NCBI GenBank assembly: GCA_013076295.1
Contig: RQOL01000660.1
Coordinates: 6,724,896-6,788,895, forward strand
Source: Sanderia malayensis
Lineage: Eukaryota; Cnidaria; Scyphozoa; Semaeostomeae; Pelagiidae
Direction of reading: 5' to 3'
DNA: 64,000 nucleotides
Numbering within the stretch: position 1 is the stretch's first letter; each line of letters begins with the position of its first letter. The notes under the pieces were generated by a model, which had not been told where the DNA came from, ran no database searches, and saw nothing but the letters and a program-made list of their open reading frames with translations. Made by a program: the position numbers and the translations under genes. Shown piece by piece: positions 1 to 13,925 of the stretch.

Positions 1-3000
1 GGGGGCTTATGTGTGATGGAGCACAAATAGCACCAACTCAATTCAAGAATCTTCGCGATAATAAAATCCCACAAAGAGACAATGTTATACTTCTAAACTT
101 ACTCCATTCACTTTCGTACATTTTAAACATTTGATCAGGTAACATTGTTTACCCTTCGTCTGATTTCGTTTTTGAAAAATTCTTTAAAATAAACTAACTT
201 GAAATTATTTGCTTGAAAATGTTGAAGTTTCCAATAGAAGTATTTGATCAATACCCACAAATTTTTGACAGCATCCGGCCTTTAGTTATTAAATCAAAAA
301 GAAAATTCATCTCTCATTGATATTGTTTAGGTTTTTGTATTGAACTATGTGATTGAACTTTTGAATTCAACTACCCAGTTAATAGTAACTACTGCGGAAT
401 GATATTACGTCAAGAAGAAGTATCACTATCATTCCTATATACTCACGAAAAATCTTATGAATATATTTAATGAAATAAATACCATTGCCAGTACACGAAT
501 TTTTTACAGGAAAGTTTTTTTCAGTCCAGCCTTTAGACTTCTTTAGCTTTTTCCTAATTTCAGCACTAGTGCACTCTGGCATATTATTATTATTATTATT
601 ATTATTGTTTAGCATAAAATTGGAAAGTTTTACGTTACTAAGCATACGCAGGCAGTGATTAAAAAAATGAAATGCCATAAATACGCTATATTTTTCAAAA
701 ACCCTCATCGTCATAAACTCTGTGAAGACAACAAGACAACAGCTTAGCTCAAAATACATACATAACCATGATATTTATATGACAATAACTACAAATGTTG
801 AATGGCAATTTCCTTTGAAAGTTCGAATCAAATTCCAGCCCTGAACTTTCTTAATTTTTTGAAGAACCAAGCACAATTTTCTTATAAAATACCTTCTCAT
901 AAAATAAAAAACAATTTATCTTTATAAATGTGTAGTGGTGAGACTTTCATGAACATACATAACTAATAGAACCGAGATTCTGTTCTAAAAATGTCTTCAT
1001 CATTCAATTTCTTAAAAACTTTTTAAAATTCTTTCTGGCTTGAGAAAAGTGAAATTAATGCAATAAATAATGAAAGATAAGTAGCAAATTATAATACACG
1101 TAAGTATCGTAGATCTGAATACAATGAAGGAGATATGAGATATAAATACAATAAAAGAGATATTTAATTATGGCATAAAAATGAGTGGCCAACAGGGAGG
1201 CTAATCATTGACCAGTTAGATTCAATCTAACGAGGTCATCGTACGACTAATGCTAACAATGTTTTTAATTAGACGCTGAAAAACAATACCAACAAAGAAC
1301 AATGACAACAGCGCAACATGAAAAGAGAGATTTTGAGTGCTTGTTGAAAATCCCTCCTTTCTCTGATGGAAAATTTGTATATTATATATGGATGTATTTG
1401 CTTTCTGCAGAGCTTAAAGTCATCGGAGACTGGCATTTGTGAGCAGTTAAGAAATACAGAATGACACAAGACGATTGGGCTTAGATAAGAGCGGGGAAAA
1501 TATCACCCTTTAAAAGGCATAATCTATACGATGAATTGATCAAAGACTTGCCCGTGAATGCAGTGCAGAAATCTATTTCTATGCGCCATCGTGCCGCCGC
1601 CTGACCAGGGAAAAGGAAAGCCACAGACAGAAATAAACAAGAAAGCTGTTTAGAGGTGTTTCCTCTTTATTATCTACACAACCCAATTGTTATTAATGTT
1701 ATGTTAAGCAGCAATTCTTCAGAATCACGTCATATTGTGCAAAGCACGGATTGGGAAAACAAGACCGCAGCAATACCAGCACAAAAATCACCACATGTGT
1801 TCTTCGTGACATTCTTTTCCGCATATTGAAAATCCAATTTTTGACAGAAAATAAGAAAAGAGAGGATATAACAATCACACTGGCCGCATCCAACGTGCGC
1901 GAAGTAAAGACTTTTTCTCTCTCACTCACGCCTGGGATAATAAGAAAATTAAACGATCTTGCCGAGTTTTTCAGCAACACGGTACACATTGTCTTGCTTG
2001 CAACAAGTCACTCGACCAATACAGTACACAATAAGAAAGTTGGATGAGTAAGTGTGCAATTGATTTTTCCAACATTATTCGTGTGTATGTCCATTACATT
2101 CATTCATACCAACGCATATTCTGTTGTGTAGGCCCTTGAAGTATTGTGCACATGTGGTGTTCGGTTCGGGTCTTCCATGGTAATGAATACAAGCCAATAC
2201 TAGCCGACGGGCAGTTTGAACAGAAAGTTCCCAAATTTACCTTAGTAGAGACAACGAAAGTACATATAGTTTACAACGCTTGCCAAACTTGAGAGCATGA
2301 GCATTTGATAAAGAGGTTGAATTTTAGGGCAAAAATTCAAAATTCGTATGTATTTGAATGAGTAAATGGATCGAGACCAAATAAACTGTCATTGATCTTA
2401 TCTCTATTGCCCATCGTCTCCATAGTAACTCTTTGAAAAGTTGGAATAGCTGCCTAGAACAATAATTTAGCCATTGTGAGCTCTTTAATTAAAAGCCAAA
2501 AAGCACTCTGATTATCATCATTAAATTTCGAAAGTTTTTGGAGCTCTAAACAGTGGCATCGCGAGACCTCAGCTTAAACCAGGAACGAATACGAAATATT
2601 TCCGATAAATTTGAAAACAATAGATTTCAGACTTGAAATTTTCCGCAAAAGTCAGTTAAAAACTTCCGATAAGTCCGGCGAGTTTGCTTTGGTAGTGTGG
2701 TTATGGCCCCCGGCCACGACGCTACTGGCTTTAAGTCATTAGATGTATAATCTTCTATCAAGTTGTAATTGTAAGAATATGAACACTTTTCTTGCCAATA
2801 TGAAGTTATAGTGTGTGATATATATGGAATGTTTTAACAAGCCGAACTTACTGTTTTATTTTTATCTTTATCAAGTATCGTTTTTGGGTTTCCTTCCAGG
2901 CTTTGAAAGTTTTGGAATTCAAAATTAAACATAATCAAGACATTGGTAAGAAGAGAGGCTTCATGGGCTTGAAGAAGACCAGTTTTACAAGACTCTGCGC

Positions 3001-3270
3001 TATGAAGTTAATAGCTACAATGTCTTGCCGTTGTTTTAACTCGACGTGCAATTATTTACAAAGTAATCACCATTGACGTCACTGCTAGCCAGTAATTTTC
3101 AATAAATGAAGGAAATAGCCGGACGAATAGCTGTTGTTTCGACTTTGAAAGAAAGCATACAATAGTGTTCTCTTTAAAAACAACAAAATAATTCCACTCA
3201 ATATCAACTGCTGGTCAAGATCGACGTTAGTTTATCACGCGATATTTTCACTTTGGTAATTAAGCTTCTT
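1..3270. other. Upstream non-coding stretch, no gene supported
   Basis: This stretch is AT-rich and only short open frames without family resemblance are seen on either strand. It contains an ATT trinucleotide microsatellite at 581-607. The GC-richer phrase ending near 2711 recurs near 16660, which suggests scraps of dispersed repeat. The promoter and 5' untranslated region of the pappalysin gene should lie at the right-hand end, but I cannot point to a defined element. Confidence 0.5.
581..607. repeat. (ATT)n microsatellite
   Basis: About nine uninterrupted ATT units are visible directly in the sequence. It encodes a poly-Asn run on the minus strand, which makes the open frame there spurious. 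Confidence 0.9.
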
Positions 3271-3274
3271 CTTG

Positions 3275-6200
3275 ATGTCTAAGGCCTTGAAAATGAGTAA
3301 ACTGCTTTTACTGCTGTCATTGTTTATTTCAAAAACGACAGAAGAAGATGGGCGCTTCGGGGAAACTGAATTTCGCACCTTCTCGTCAAGACGTTCTCGA
3401 AGAGACGATTTATCAGTTCTTGATTCAACAAGTTCGCAAAACAGTTACGCAGAAAGTAACCCAGGCAGATCGGCCTACTTCTCAGGCTCAGAAATTATTC
3501 AGTTTCAAGCGACGAAGATTTCAAACATAAAATTCACTGTTGAGCTGTGGATAAAACCAGAAGGAGGCCAGCTACCTGTTGTACCAATAGTGAGCTACTT
3601 TGACCAGTGTGTAAATGATAAAGAGGCTAGCATATGGAAGCTGGGATTGCGTGAGAACTTAGAACATCAAGATCAGCGCGTTTACTTTTCTTTGCAAACA
3701 CAACGCGTGCATGAACCACATGTCATTAGTGCACATGTGGGTTATAGAGTGGGTTCATGGATGCACGTGGCAGCTGTATTCAACGGAACGGCACTGGGAT
3801 TGTTTGTGAACCAAGCACAAGTTGCTGTTAGTCACAAACAACTGAGTCCTGCCTCTGAAAGCTCGTACACAAAGTGCAAAGTATTGGAATTAGGAGGTGA
3901 TTCAAGGAATTCAGCATTTTTTCGGGGTTCCGTAGACGACCTTCGAGTGTGGAACATCGCCAAATCACATCGGAGCATAATCGACGATTTGAAAAATAAC
4001 AAATTCAAATCGATCCCTGGGAATATTTTGGCAGTGAGTGAAGAATTCGAAGCCGTACACAACAACGGTCGCTCCGGGCCTTCTTATGTTCCGGTAACAT
4101 TAAATCCTCCAGAATTAATCCGTTTGCCAAAACCAAAAGATTTGCATCAGATCGAGGTTAAAAAGCCGCTATGCGGAATAACAGTTTGTGACAACCAAGA
4201 TGTCGTGCGTGGATATAAAAAGAACGAGTTATTGCGAAGAAGAAAGATTCTTCATTACAGACTGATAAACGTGGCCGATGATGATGGCAGAAACCCATTA
4301 GTAACAAGGGCACAGATCGAGATACAACACGGCAAGTTGAACGAAGCTTTCTCTCGATATAATATAACGTGGAAAAAAACTGAGCATCTAATTAAGAACA
4401 GCTCGCTTAGACACGCACTTATCACTAGTGGAGATGCAGAAGAACACGGTCATAAAAATATGAACGTGCCAGTTAGCGAAAGCGTGCTTGAGAAGAGAGA
4501 TTTGGTCAATGGTATCACGAATGCCGGTTCAAAGAAATTCTACCACGACCCGCTACGCTACGGGCATAAGAGGAAAAAGAAGAATGTCCAGACTTTGACT
4601 GTGAAAGAATTCAAACAACTCGTGAGTCTAAACAATCGGCAATCCTTGAATGTTTTTATTGTGAAATGGAATTCTAAGACAGTGTACGGTCTCGCAACAT
4701 TGCCATGGGAGAAATCCGCTCTAGGTATTCAAGGGGGTACGCTGCTGAGTGCGGACAGATTTGGAAAACTGGACGGGGTCAATGATATGATACACGAGCT
4801 AGGCCATATTCTTGGCTTATGGCACGTACATCGGGGCTTTGAGTTAGGTTGCGACCACGCTTGTTTTGAAACGCATCCTTCCATGGAACTCGGTGACCTT
4901 TGTGCGGACACAAATCCGACTCCGGTCAACAGCAAGTGCACCGATGTGGTAACGGGCAAATGCGGAAAGAAAGTGTACACGGACACGCCGTTCCGAAATT
5001 ACATGGGCTATGGTACGGGGCCGTGCTTGAGTGAATTCACGAAAGATCAAGTTGCCCGGATGCATTGTTATGTCGACATGATGTATCAGACTTGGATTGT
5101 AAGCAGTGGACCGTCCGCAATTGCTGTGCCGCCAAAAATCCTATCCTACAATGATGGCACATTGCAGATGGAATGGCTCAGGCCGATCGCTATGGGGACA
5201 GAATTCACACGCAAAAATTGTAATTCTTGTGATTTCAAAGACATGAAACTGTGCCAATATGCACTGACGGCGTTCTCCCCCGTCAAGCCCGGAGAGTCTA
5301 GAATATGGGCGCCCGAACAAGCAACAGGGCCACCAGATGCCGAAAAATGTTCTCATTCAAAGAATGCTTGGGTGCAATACCGGGAGAAGACGTGTACACT
5401 GAAAACATGTTTCATCGAACTTGGTTTTCAGCAAGCTGTAATTCCAAGTGAAATTAAAGTCTGGGTGAGGTCCATTCCTTCGAATAGTCAAATTGACATT
5501 GAACTGCTGCATGTTGATGGCACTATGACGTCACTCGGTAAGCTTTGTTAACGTCACATCTTTTCTTCTGGGTGTCTATCTTTGGTCATATAACCACGGC
5601 AAAGAGTGTGGACAAAAAGTGTTTTGATTGATTTCTTCTTCCATATGAGCCTTCGCTCATCTACGGACATTGTTAGGAAAGTGTCACTTAGTTGTCTTTC
5701 TCGGATATCTCTCAAGTATTCATTGTCAACCTTCAAAGCAGCAGATAAGACTTCAGATTCTCTCAATGCTTCAGGTGTTTTGATTGTGCTTTCTTTATAG
5801 TATATACGATACGATTTCCATGCATTTGAGATGTTTGCATTTGTTATGTTTGCTTCTAGGACAAGCTAATGTTCAATGCGACACTCCGTTTACAAAACGA
5901 ATAACAGCAAAAGGACTGGTTGATAAAGTCAGGCTAAGGATCAACAATACATATGTTGCCATTGATGCCGTGCAGCTAATTTCTCAAGAGAAACATCCGA
6001 ATTGCATGAAATGCCCACGTGTTGAATACGCTATTGAAAGAATGCCTCGTTTTCAAACTGGAGGAACAAAAATAGTTGCGGGTACACAATTTTATGATAC
6101 GTAAGTGGAATTTATTGCTATCTTGTTTTCAATAAACGTCTTCAGCTTGTTATCAAAAACGATTTTGTTTGACTTATTAAAATTTCAGCATAACAAACCA

Positions 6201-9200
6201 TGATTTGATAACGAACAAAATATATTTTCGCATTTAACAGACTTAATTTATGACTTGGGCTTTTTTTATAAGCGGATTCTCAAACAGGCAAATGTATTTT
6301 GCACTTCAACACTTAACATTCCTTTAAAATTTTTAAAGATACTTTCGTGATTATTCGGAAGTTATTATTTGAAATAGCAATGCGATACGTCCCTGAAATG
6401 AGCGAAATTCGAGTGAAGAACAGGGACGCAATGCAGTAAGTGCACCATTAAGGTGGTTAAGGTGGTTGCGCGGGTTGCCTGCCATGCCCTCCTCTGCAGA
6501 CGTCAAGAACCTTGTGTAACAAGGCTAGACTGCATCATAACAACATGCGCATACTCCAAATGTTCAACGAAATTTTTTCCGGTCCGGCATATTGTTCCAT
6601 AAATTACAAAGCGGTCCTGACTCTTGACATTAACATCATGTTGTGTTCTTTGAATCCTTTTTAAAGTCATTACAGAATTCCACTGTTTTCTGGGAAGGAA
6701 TTAAATGTTTGTTGACACTTCTGTGTTTGTATTTTGAATTTGCAGCAAAGTCAGAAAGGACATTTCGTACACATACCGCATCCGGGCAATAGTCGGCAAT
6801 CTGGTTGGTCCGCCTTCTTCGCCTCTGACATTTTCGGCCATCAGGGGCTTTTGCGGTGACGGTGTAATTCAAGAAGAGAACAATGAAGATTGTGATGATG
6901 GCAATTTACGGGACGGAGACGGCTGCAGTATTCAATGCCGAAAAGAAGACGTGTTTAAATGCAAAGGCCAGCCGAGCATTTGCTATAAATACGAAGGTGA
7001 TGGTACTTGTGAAGACTTTGAAAAGGAAATAAGCATGGTGGATTGTGGGATTTATGTTCCGGATGGATTTGAAGACCAATGGGCCATAAGTACAGAAACC
7101 AATCCCAAATATCTGTGCAAGTCAAAATCGAATCCCATCAGCGTGTTAACTGGGCCACCACCACTCGACTTGGTAAGAAATCTTTTTTCAAAGATTTTAA
7201 TGTTTCCATGTCTGTGAATCTTTATTAAACATCTTTTATCCAATACTATATGTTCGTGAAACGTATTGTGCTGTCCTCTATTCTTATTCTATGCGCCTTA
7301 TCGCGTTTGTCTTTGCAAAGCAGTAATTATATTGTGTGGAAGGAGTATTTTGTCACAATTTATGGAAATTCTGTGAACAGGTTGGCGTAGCTAGCTGATT
7401 GTCTTATTCAATTCAATGGTACGAAATTATCATTGAGTATTTTCAAGCAATGACAGATTCTCCAGAGACCAATGATAAATGTTGACAGACAAAATTTTAG
7501 AAATAGTTGATTTATTTGAAAATTTCACGTTTTCTCACCCTAGAAATGCTCTCACTCGAAAACGAAAGAAAAGAAATCTTGGCAGCCCTGTGAAGAAAAC
7601 AATTACCTAGGAGACTTTTGGATTGAAGTTGGATTTGAAAACGCGGCAGTGGCCTCGGCCGTTATCATCTACATTGCGTCAGATGGTAAACAATTCACCA
7701 GTTTCACGGTCCAGCGATATGTGAACGTTGAACTGATCGACACTTTTGGAAATAAACACAACATTGGCCACAATGATATTAAAATCGACTGCAAACGACA
7801 TCCTTTGGTAATCCCAGTATACCACGACATGACCAAACCGTACTTCAAGACAAAAAGAGTTCGCATGCAATTTTCCAAAAATTCTGGGTCAGCCTCTGTT
7901 TCGGCTGTCGCCCTGAGGTCATCGACAATAGTGAATCCAGCAGTCGTGAGTGATTGTAATTTGAACAAGCAGGAATATTATAATCCGAAGACTCACAGCT
8001 GTTATTCGTATCAATGCAGTCGCCCAGTGTGCAAACCGTTTGTGGTGAAGCATGCTCAACTCACTTGTACAGGTTTGTATACATCCTGCAGGTTTTTAAA
8101 TAATTTCAGCTTCCATGGTATCAAGCAATTGAATTGCAAAAATTATTCCATAAGATAAATGCACCCATTCTTCTGATATCTTCTTAAATTTCAAACCGAG
8201 GATGCATTTCTGTGCGTTGTATCCTCTTCGTAAGCATTGCTACGTTTAGGCACAATATCTTGCAACGTAGGATTGCTCCCCCAAAGCACAAAAATACAAG
8301 TGAATAATCCCGGGTGCAACTTAGAACCTGCTTGTGTGAGCCGGGCTGGCCCGGACAACCGAGCTGGTCTGACTAGTTGAAACAATTTCCAACCCGGCTT
8401 TACATGGGTTTTCAACACCCGGGCTGGCCACACTGCTTCAAATCATCTCTTGTGATTTTGCTACTGATGCAGGGCCAGTCCGGCAACTTGAGTTTACGTG
8501 AGATATTTTCGCTTCGGATAAGTGGGATACCGGCAGTGTGATGGCGAGGTCTCGGTAGTCGGGCTGGCCGGGTACACTTGTAAACTAAATTTGACTAACA
8601 CACAGGCATGACGTCTTTCCTACGCATATAATATGGCATCAGCGCCATTTCACAAAGAGCTCAGAATAATGCTATTGAACCGAATAAAATGCAGCAAAAG
8701 TAGATTGATTGCATACATGAAAAATGTTAACGCGCTTTGTTTCTTGCAACAACAGGACATAATGATGGCGACACTTGTGAAATGAAATGCCATGAAGGGT
8801 ATATACCTGCTAAGACAATAACGACTAAGTGCATTCTCGGAAAATGGACAAAGCCACTCAAGTCTTGCGTTCCAACCAATTGCGGAAAATTGAACGTGAC
8901 AAGAGCAATAGTCGGTAAGCATTCACGCCTCGTTTGAATTGCTTTCTGAGAATTCTGCTGTGTAATAGACCAGCGTTAGGACCTTAAGCAACTCAAAAAG
9001 TTTATATCTACAAAATAACCATTTTACATTCCAGTTGATGCCAAAAGTAATTACCATTTCCCCCTTATAAATTTTTAAGTAACTTTCTTTAAAAGAAGGT
9101 CTTCAGTACACGCTTTATATGATACTCCAATTATCCCATAAGCGTCCCAATTTTTTATTCGTTTCACCTTATAGCTAAGGCGATGATTTTTAATCCATCA

Positions 9201-11043
9201 AAACACTCTTTTTTGTTGCGCACCCAAGTCCCGCGCTTTGTCACATCCAGTGTACAATACTCTAACCTAGGACCGGTCTTTTTGTAGAATGCAAAGAAGG
9301 CACGACATACGGAAACATATGTTTTTTTCACTGCATCAGTCCAGCTCGATTGGTTGGCAACAGTAACCAGGTCAAATGCCTAAAAGATGGACTATGGTCT
9401 GCAAGGAAAGCTTCATGTCAGATGCAGTGCACAGCACCGCCGCAAATAGAAAATGGCATTCCGTTGAATGAAGAATGCGATGCTAATCACATGAAAGCAC
9501 GTAGAAGAAATGAGATGGGGACAGTTTGTCGGTAAAGAGGCTCAGATTGTAGATGATTAAACCACAATACGGCACCTTGATATCTTGATGATTCTGTTTG
9601 CACAATATTTCTTGAACTAAATAGTCTTTTTATATCTCTGTCACTCAGTCAACTGTTATACTTTTCTTGCTGATTGGTTCTTTTTACCAACTCTTGATGC
9701 GTTTTCCAAACGGTTCTTTTCTGCTTCTCTGAATCTGCTACCCCACTTTGCTTCTAACATTCAATTTCTTCTTCTGTTCTCATAGGCCTATGGTCATATC
9801 GAGTGTCTAGATGTACTACGTAATTTCTTCCAATCTTTCCGATTCAGGTTCGAATGCCCACCTGGTTTCACTGTGTTTAGTAAGTCATCGGCCGCAGTTG
9901 GGAAGCACGTGAAACTCACGTGTACAGAAGATGGTCAATGGAAGCAAGATGCGTACTGCAAACAAATCACTTGTCCGCAACTTTCTTTATTTCACAAACA
10001 AGTGTACAATTGCTCAAATGAAAATTCTTACGAAAGTGTATGCATAACTGTTTGTCCTCGGAATAAGGTGAGCATGATTGTATGACTGAAATTTCGTGCA
10101 TCATTTCCATTTGAAATTAGTTTGGCATTCTGGTCAATATTCACTCATTTAGTATGTTGCTTAGTTTAATACATACTGACACTTTACTCAGCTACTCAGA
10201 CCATGTGTGTGTCTGCATACAAAATGTAGACATGCACAAAAACAAGGTCCTGTGTAGTCTTGCTATATTGATATGAACATTGTTTGAATTTACTTTAGGT
10301 TCTTCACGAAGTGCGTTGTCAAAAAGATGGAACATGGTCATCTAGCTTTGAGTATTGTAAATACAAAGGCAAGTGTGACTTTATCAACACGAAACAGATC
10401 TTCTTTGGTTCGTGCAAAAACACAGTGACTAGTGTCTGCAAGCCTGAATGCAAGATTAAAGATCATGACGTCATCGCAAGGGTAGGTTCTGGAACTTTTG
10501 TCAACAAAACAGCAGAACTGATTTGTTAAAACTGGACCCATGAGAAACCACGGTCATATCAATCCCGTGGAGTTTTTCTTCAGAAATAGCCCTCCCTTAA
10601 ATAATCACTTTGTCATCGCATGAAATTGTGATTTCCCTCACCCAGGATGAAAATGCTGCAACTTTGTTTAGGCTTTTGTTCTTTTATAGGCAAAAGGAGT
10701 GTTAGCAAATGTGAAGAAAATTGTTTGTCTGCCTGATTTGAGATGGTTTCCGGATCCCAAAACATTGCAATGTCTTCCATTTTGTGACAAAAATTATGTT
10801 CCCAATGAATACTGCGACTGTAGTAACAATGATAATAATAACGCATATTGCAACCTCGACCATGGCAATTGCTGTATAGTCTCAAAGATGAAGAACGTCG
10901 TTTGTAAATGTGAAGATCCAAATTCAAAATTCAAGTTCAAAATTCAAGATGGCGGTGGTGGCAGTGGCGGTAGTTATGATACAACAATGGCTGATACGGA
11001 TGGTGTTGATGATGACATTGGGGTTTTCCATTCATTTGGATAG
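3275..11043 (+). CDS. PAPPA: Pappalysin (PAPP-A family) secreted metalloprotease, nine exons
   Basis: Exons, joined by hand at GT-AG sites, are 3275-5537, 5860-6100, 6746-7172, 7544-8072, 8756-8914, 9288-9531, 9848-10067, 10299-10481 and 10690-11043. They close in one frame of about 1539 residues, close to vertebrate PAPP-A (about 1627). Order: a signal peptide (hydrophobic Leu run at residues 9-18), a basic RRSRR site at 39-43 that could be a propeptide cleavage site, a laminin-G-like module (about 65-225), and the M43 metalloprotease core. The core has zinc site HELGHILGLWH (507-517) and a Met-turn NYMGYG with Met577. Then come a CGDG...CDDGN cysteine-rich repeat, five sushi-like modules and a C-terminal LNR-type module (10.78-10.87 kb) before a Gly/Asp-rich tail. 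Vertebrate pappalysins cleave IGF-binding proteins; the substrate here is unknown. The start could be Met1 or Met7, both in front of the same hydrophobic segment. No disabling change was seen. Confidence 0.93.
8325..8590. repeat. GC-rich inverted-repeat (MITE-like) copy in a pappalysin intron
   Basis: The motif GCCGGGCTGGCCCGG near 8340 recurs in diverged inverted form near 8565 (CGGGCTGGCCGGG). The same vocabulary, including an ACCGAG block next to it, is found in the element at 44765-45376. It lies wholly inside the intron between 8073 and 8755. Boundaries are approximate because the ends have diverged. Confidence 0.5.
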
Positions 11044-11214
11044 TCTAGTTATAGCTCAAGACAAATTATCCTTCACCCAACCCCAGCCGTGACAAAACAG
11101 CACAATTACATCAAATATCGTCTATGTATCCCTTATATTGAAGAATTACACTCTTTAACTATCGTAGTTTTTAACAATATATGGAATTAACTAAGGTTGA
11201 AGGACAATTGTCGT
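11044..11214. other. 3' flank of the pappalysin gene
   Basis: This probably contains the 3' untranslated region. I saw no canonical AATAAA signal that I would assign with confidence. Confidence 0.35.
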
Positions 11215-11216
11215 AT

Positions 11217-11530
11217 ACAGTAAAAACCCATATATAAGAACCACCCACCTTTAAGATCCTAGAGCCTAAAATCTCAGTTTTTCTAGGTATTTTTTCATGG
11301 CAAAATTCAAGTCAATGTTCTGTTTCAATTAAAAATCATCCAGAAAGCTTACCAATTGCTAAAATTTACATTAATGCAACGTTAGAACATCAACATCTAT
11401 CCCGAGATAAATTTTTGGGATTGCGTTTTATTGCTAAGAACCAATATAGACTCTTTGTAAAGACCTAGGTTCTTATATGCTGGTTTTACTGATTATATCT
11501 CGGTTCTATATGCGGGTTCTTATATCTCAA
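11217..11530. mobile_element. Short inverted-repeat DNA element (MITE-like)
   Basis: The left end reads CAGTAAAAACCCATATATAA and then GAACC; the right side carries the reverse complement of CAGTAAAACCAGCATATAAG around 11460-11495. A further diverged copy of the end sequence lies around 11500-11525. The interior has no coding potential. The CAGT start is compatible with Tc1/mariner-derived elements, but I could not confirm a TA target duplication. Confidence 0.5.
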
Positions 11531-12261
11531 GTGATTGAAGCATTCTTCAGCGCGTAGGTCCTTTCCTAAAAGTAACTAGAATTTAAGTTTTATCACAGCT
11601 TTTGTTTGCTTTATTATTGATTTTCTAACTTATTAATTTAATTCAATTTTCTTTTTTAATGTTTTGGTTTTATATCTGGCTTATTTCGCGCAAAAGAGTA
11701 GAATAGACTCGTTTCTTGTTTTTTAACTACTTTGTATTAAAATGTATTAAATCTTCCAATATTTACATGAAGAATATTTATTTCAAGATTTTATAATTTA
11801 AAAAACTCACGACTTTCATTTGTAACTTGGTATTTCGCTTCTTATTGATATTATCTATATTTCAAAGCATTAAGTTAAAGAAGTATATTTATCTTAAAGG
11901 TAAAAGTAGCTAAATTGCGTATAAATAAGCAAAATATTATTGGAAACATTTAACATGGCTTCATTTTCATATTTACTTGCTGGCCCAGAAATGTTAGAGT
12001 AAAAATCTGTGGAAAGAGAGCTGGCTCTGTTCCATGTGGCTACAAAATTTGCAATTAAACAAAAAATAAAGCCAAACACAGGGATTCGATGTAGTGAGAT
12101 TAGGGAATCAGTTGTGACCATAGAGAGAGGATATAAAATAATCTAGAGTGCAAACGAGGCTTACCCTCCAGACGCCTTTCACCAAGAATTGCTAAAAAGT
12201 CATATAAAATAGCTCACAACAACAACCACTGGCTATAATACGACTTGTTGATGTGCCCATC

Positions 12262-13063
12262 GATGCCGGAACAGGGGGGGCAAGGGGGGCGGCTGCCCCC
12301 TTGCCCTTTCATGAGGGGGTGCAGGGGGGTGAGAAGTGCCCTTTTTGAATTATTATGGCTTTTTTGCTTCACAAGAAGACGTATTGTGATCAACGATTGC
12401 CATTAGTATTTAACTGAAACAGCAGATTAGATACAGCATAGCACAACAATACACTCATTTTTTTTATAAGAAAAACTCTATAAGAAACGGTAGGCTCAAT
12501 TTTTCCAAAGCTAAGAAACAGCCCTACCAAAATTGAAAAAGCTAAGAAACTTTTATACTCTAGGAAGGGCACTTTTGGGCGTTGTGATTGCTTTGAGGCA
12601 CGACGCAGAGAATACACGGAGTTTTTAATGCGATATCCGTAGATTCGATTAACAACTGTATCCTACTGCCACAGCAGATCACATTGGCCTGCCTTGGGCC
12701 TCTCAGGCTCCGAATGAATTGCAACTAAAGTACACGCGTATATATACCTACAATCTAGTCCCTAAGGTATCTAACACGAGGCTTGCCTGTATGCTTAACA
12801 ACAAAGGAATTCTTACGATTCCAGAATAGCTACAATACAAGCTATTATAATGACCCAACAATACAAAGAAAACAAAAGCACGACCACGTGTACGAATCCG
12901 TACAGGGCGCACAAACAACAACTACACGGCCTAAAGTCCGGTGTTCTAAAACAATGAAAGTTCGCATTAACAGGCGTGGCATTGTTTTTCAATGCCACGC
13001 CCAAAAGTGCCCTTTAAAGACGTTTGACCCCCTGTGCCCCAGTGTGCTTCCGGCATCCCTGAT
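12262..13063. repeat. Dispersed repeat with GATGCCGGAA ends
   Basis: GATGCCGGAA at 12262 and its complement TTCCGGCATC near 13054 bracket the interval. Inside, GGGCACTTTTGGGCG near 12568 is matched in inverted orientation by CGCCCAAAAGTGCCC near 12998. The left end has runs of G (about 12272-12330). No protein resemblance was found, so this is probably a non-autonomous element or a composite of repeats. Confidence 0.4.
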
Positions 13064-13754
13064 GTGCCTTTTCAAAAAGTGGTCAAATTTCCCTTTTTCT
13101 TTGTTGAATATTCCGGATTCCGCAAAATAGTTTCAAATCTAAAAATTTTCAAATCACATAAAAAACAAATTTGAAGCTTATTGCAAGTATTTTATCGAAA
13201 ATGTTTGGTACTTAATTTTACGAAAGTAGAATCAATTTTGACCAATAAAATCGTTAGACTGGGCAAATTTCGTGCTAAACCTCATCTGTGACTTGTTTGT
13301 TAACACGATAGTGAAATGATAAAATATTATTTTAGCAAGGGATTTGAATACGAGGAGATAGTTCAGATAGTTATCCTATTGTCCATAGAGGATGATGTGA
13401 AGATGTTAGTACGAGCCCTTGAGGGACGTTTGTTTGGTGTAGAGAACACGTCCTCCGGATAATGGTTGCGCGGCGAGAAAGTGCGAGAAAGTGAACGCTA
13501 TCCTTGTAAAAACTGCATTCGGTAGCTAGTGCAAAAAATGCATTGATGATATAAAAACTTCAATTTTGCTTGGAATTGTGACCTGGCCGTAAAATATTTT
13601 CTCAATTTAGGATAAAAGTCAGATTTACATGAAGCTTTGATATTTATTATTGTCTCTCAAATCTTCAAAACTCAAACTTACTTGCCACAAAATCCGTCCA
13701 GTAATCAAACAAGTTCATCTTGGTATTGGTCGGGCCTAGTAGGCACTGCGGACA

Positions 13755-13925
13755 ACCGGTAAGCAAAATTGAAACTCTTTTCACTGCCCGGCTTGTCCAT
13801 TACACTCCCTGAGGAGCATAGTTACGCACCACCGGATGAAAAATGGCGTGTAAAAGTGGCCCTGAATTTTCTTAAAAAAGTCCAGAGCAAGAAAATTTAC
13901 ATAGCAATATATAAATACCAAACGG
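13755..13925 (+). repeat. Dispersed repeat copy, inverted partner at 19.75-19.92 kb
   Basis: About 165 bp, including CACCACCGGATGAAAAATGG near 13829, matches the reverse complement of 19750-19915 with scattered differences. The match continues into an A/T-rich flank. No coding content was recognised. Confidence 0.6.

Noticed and set aside
1751..2047. A 98-codon plus-strand frame overlapped by a similar minus-strand frame
   Set aside because: No recognisable domain, no plausible splice partners, and both strands are open over the same bases, which points to chance.
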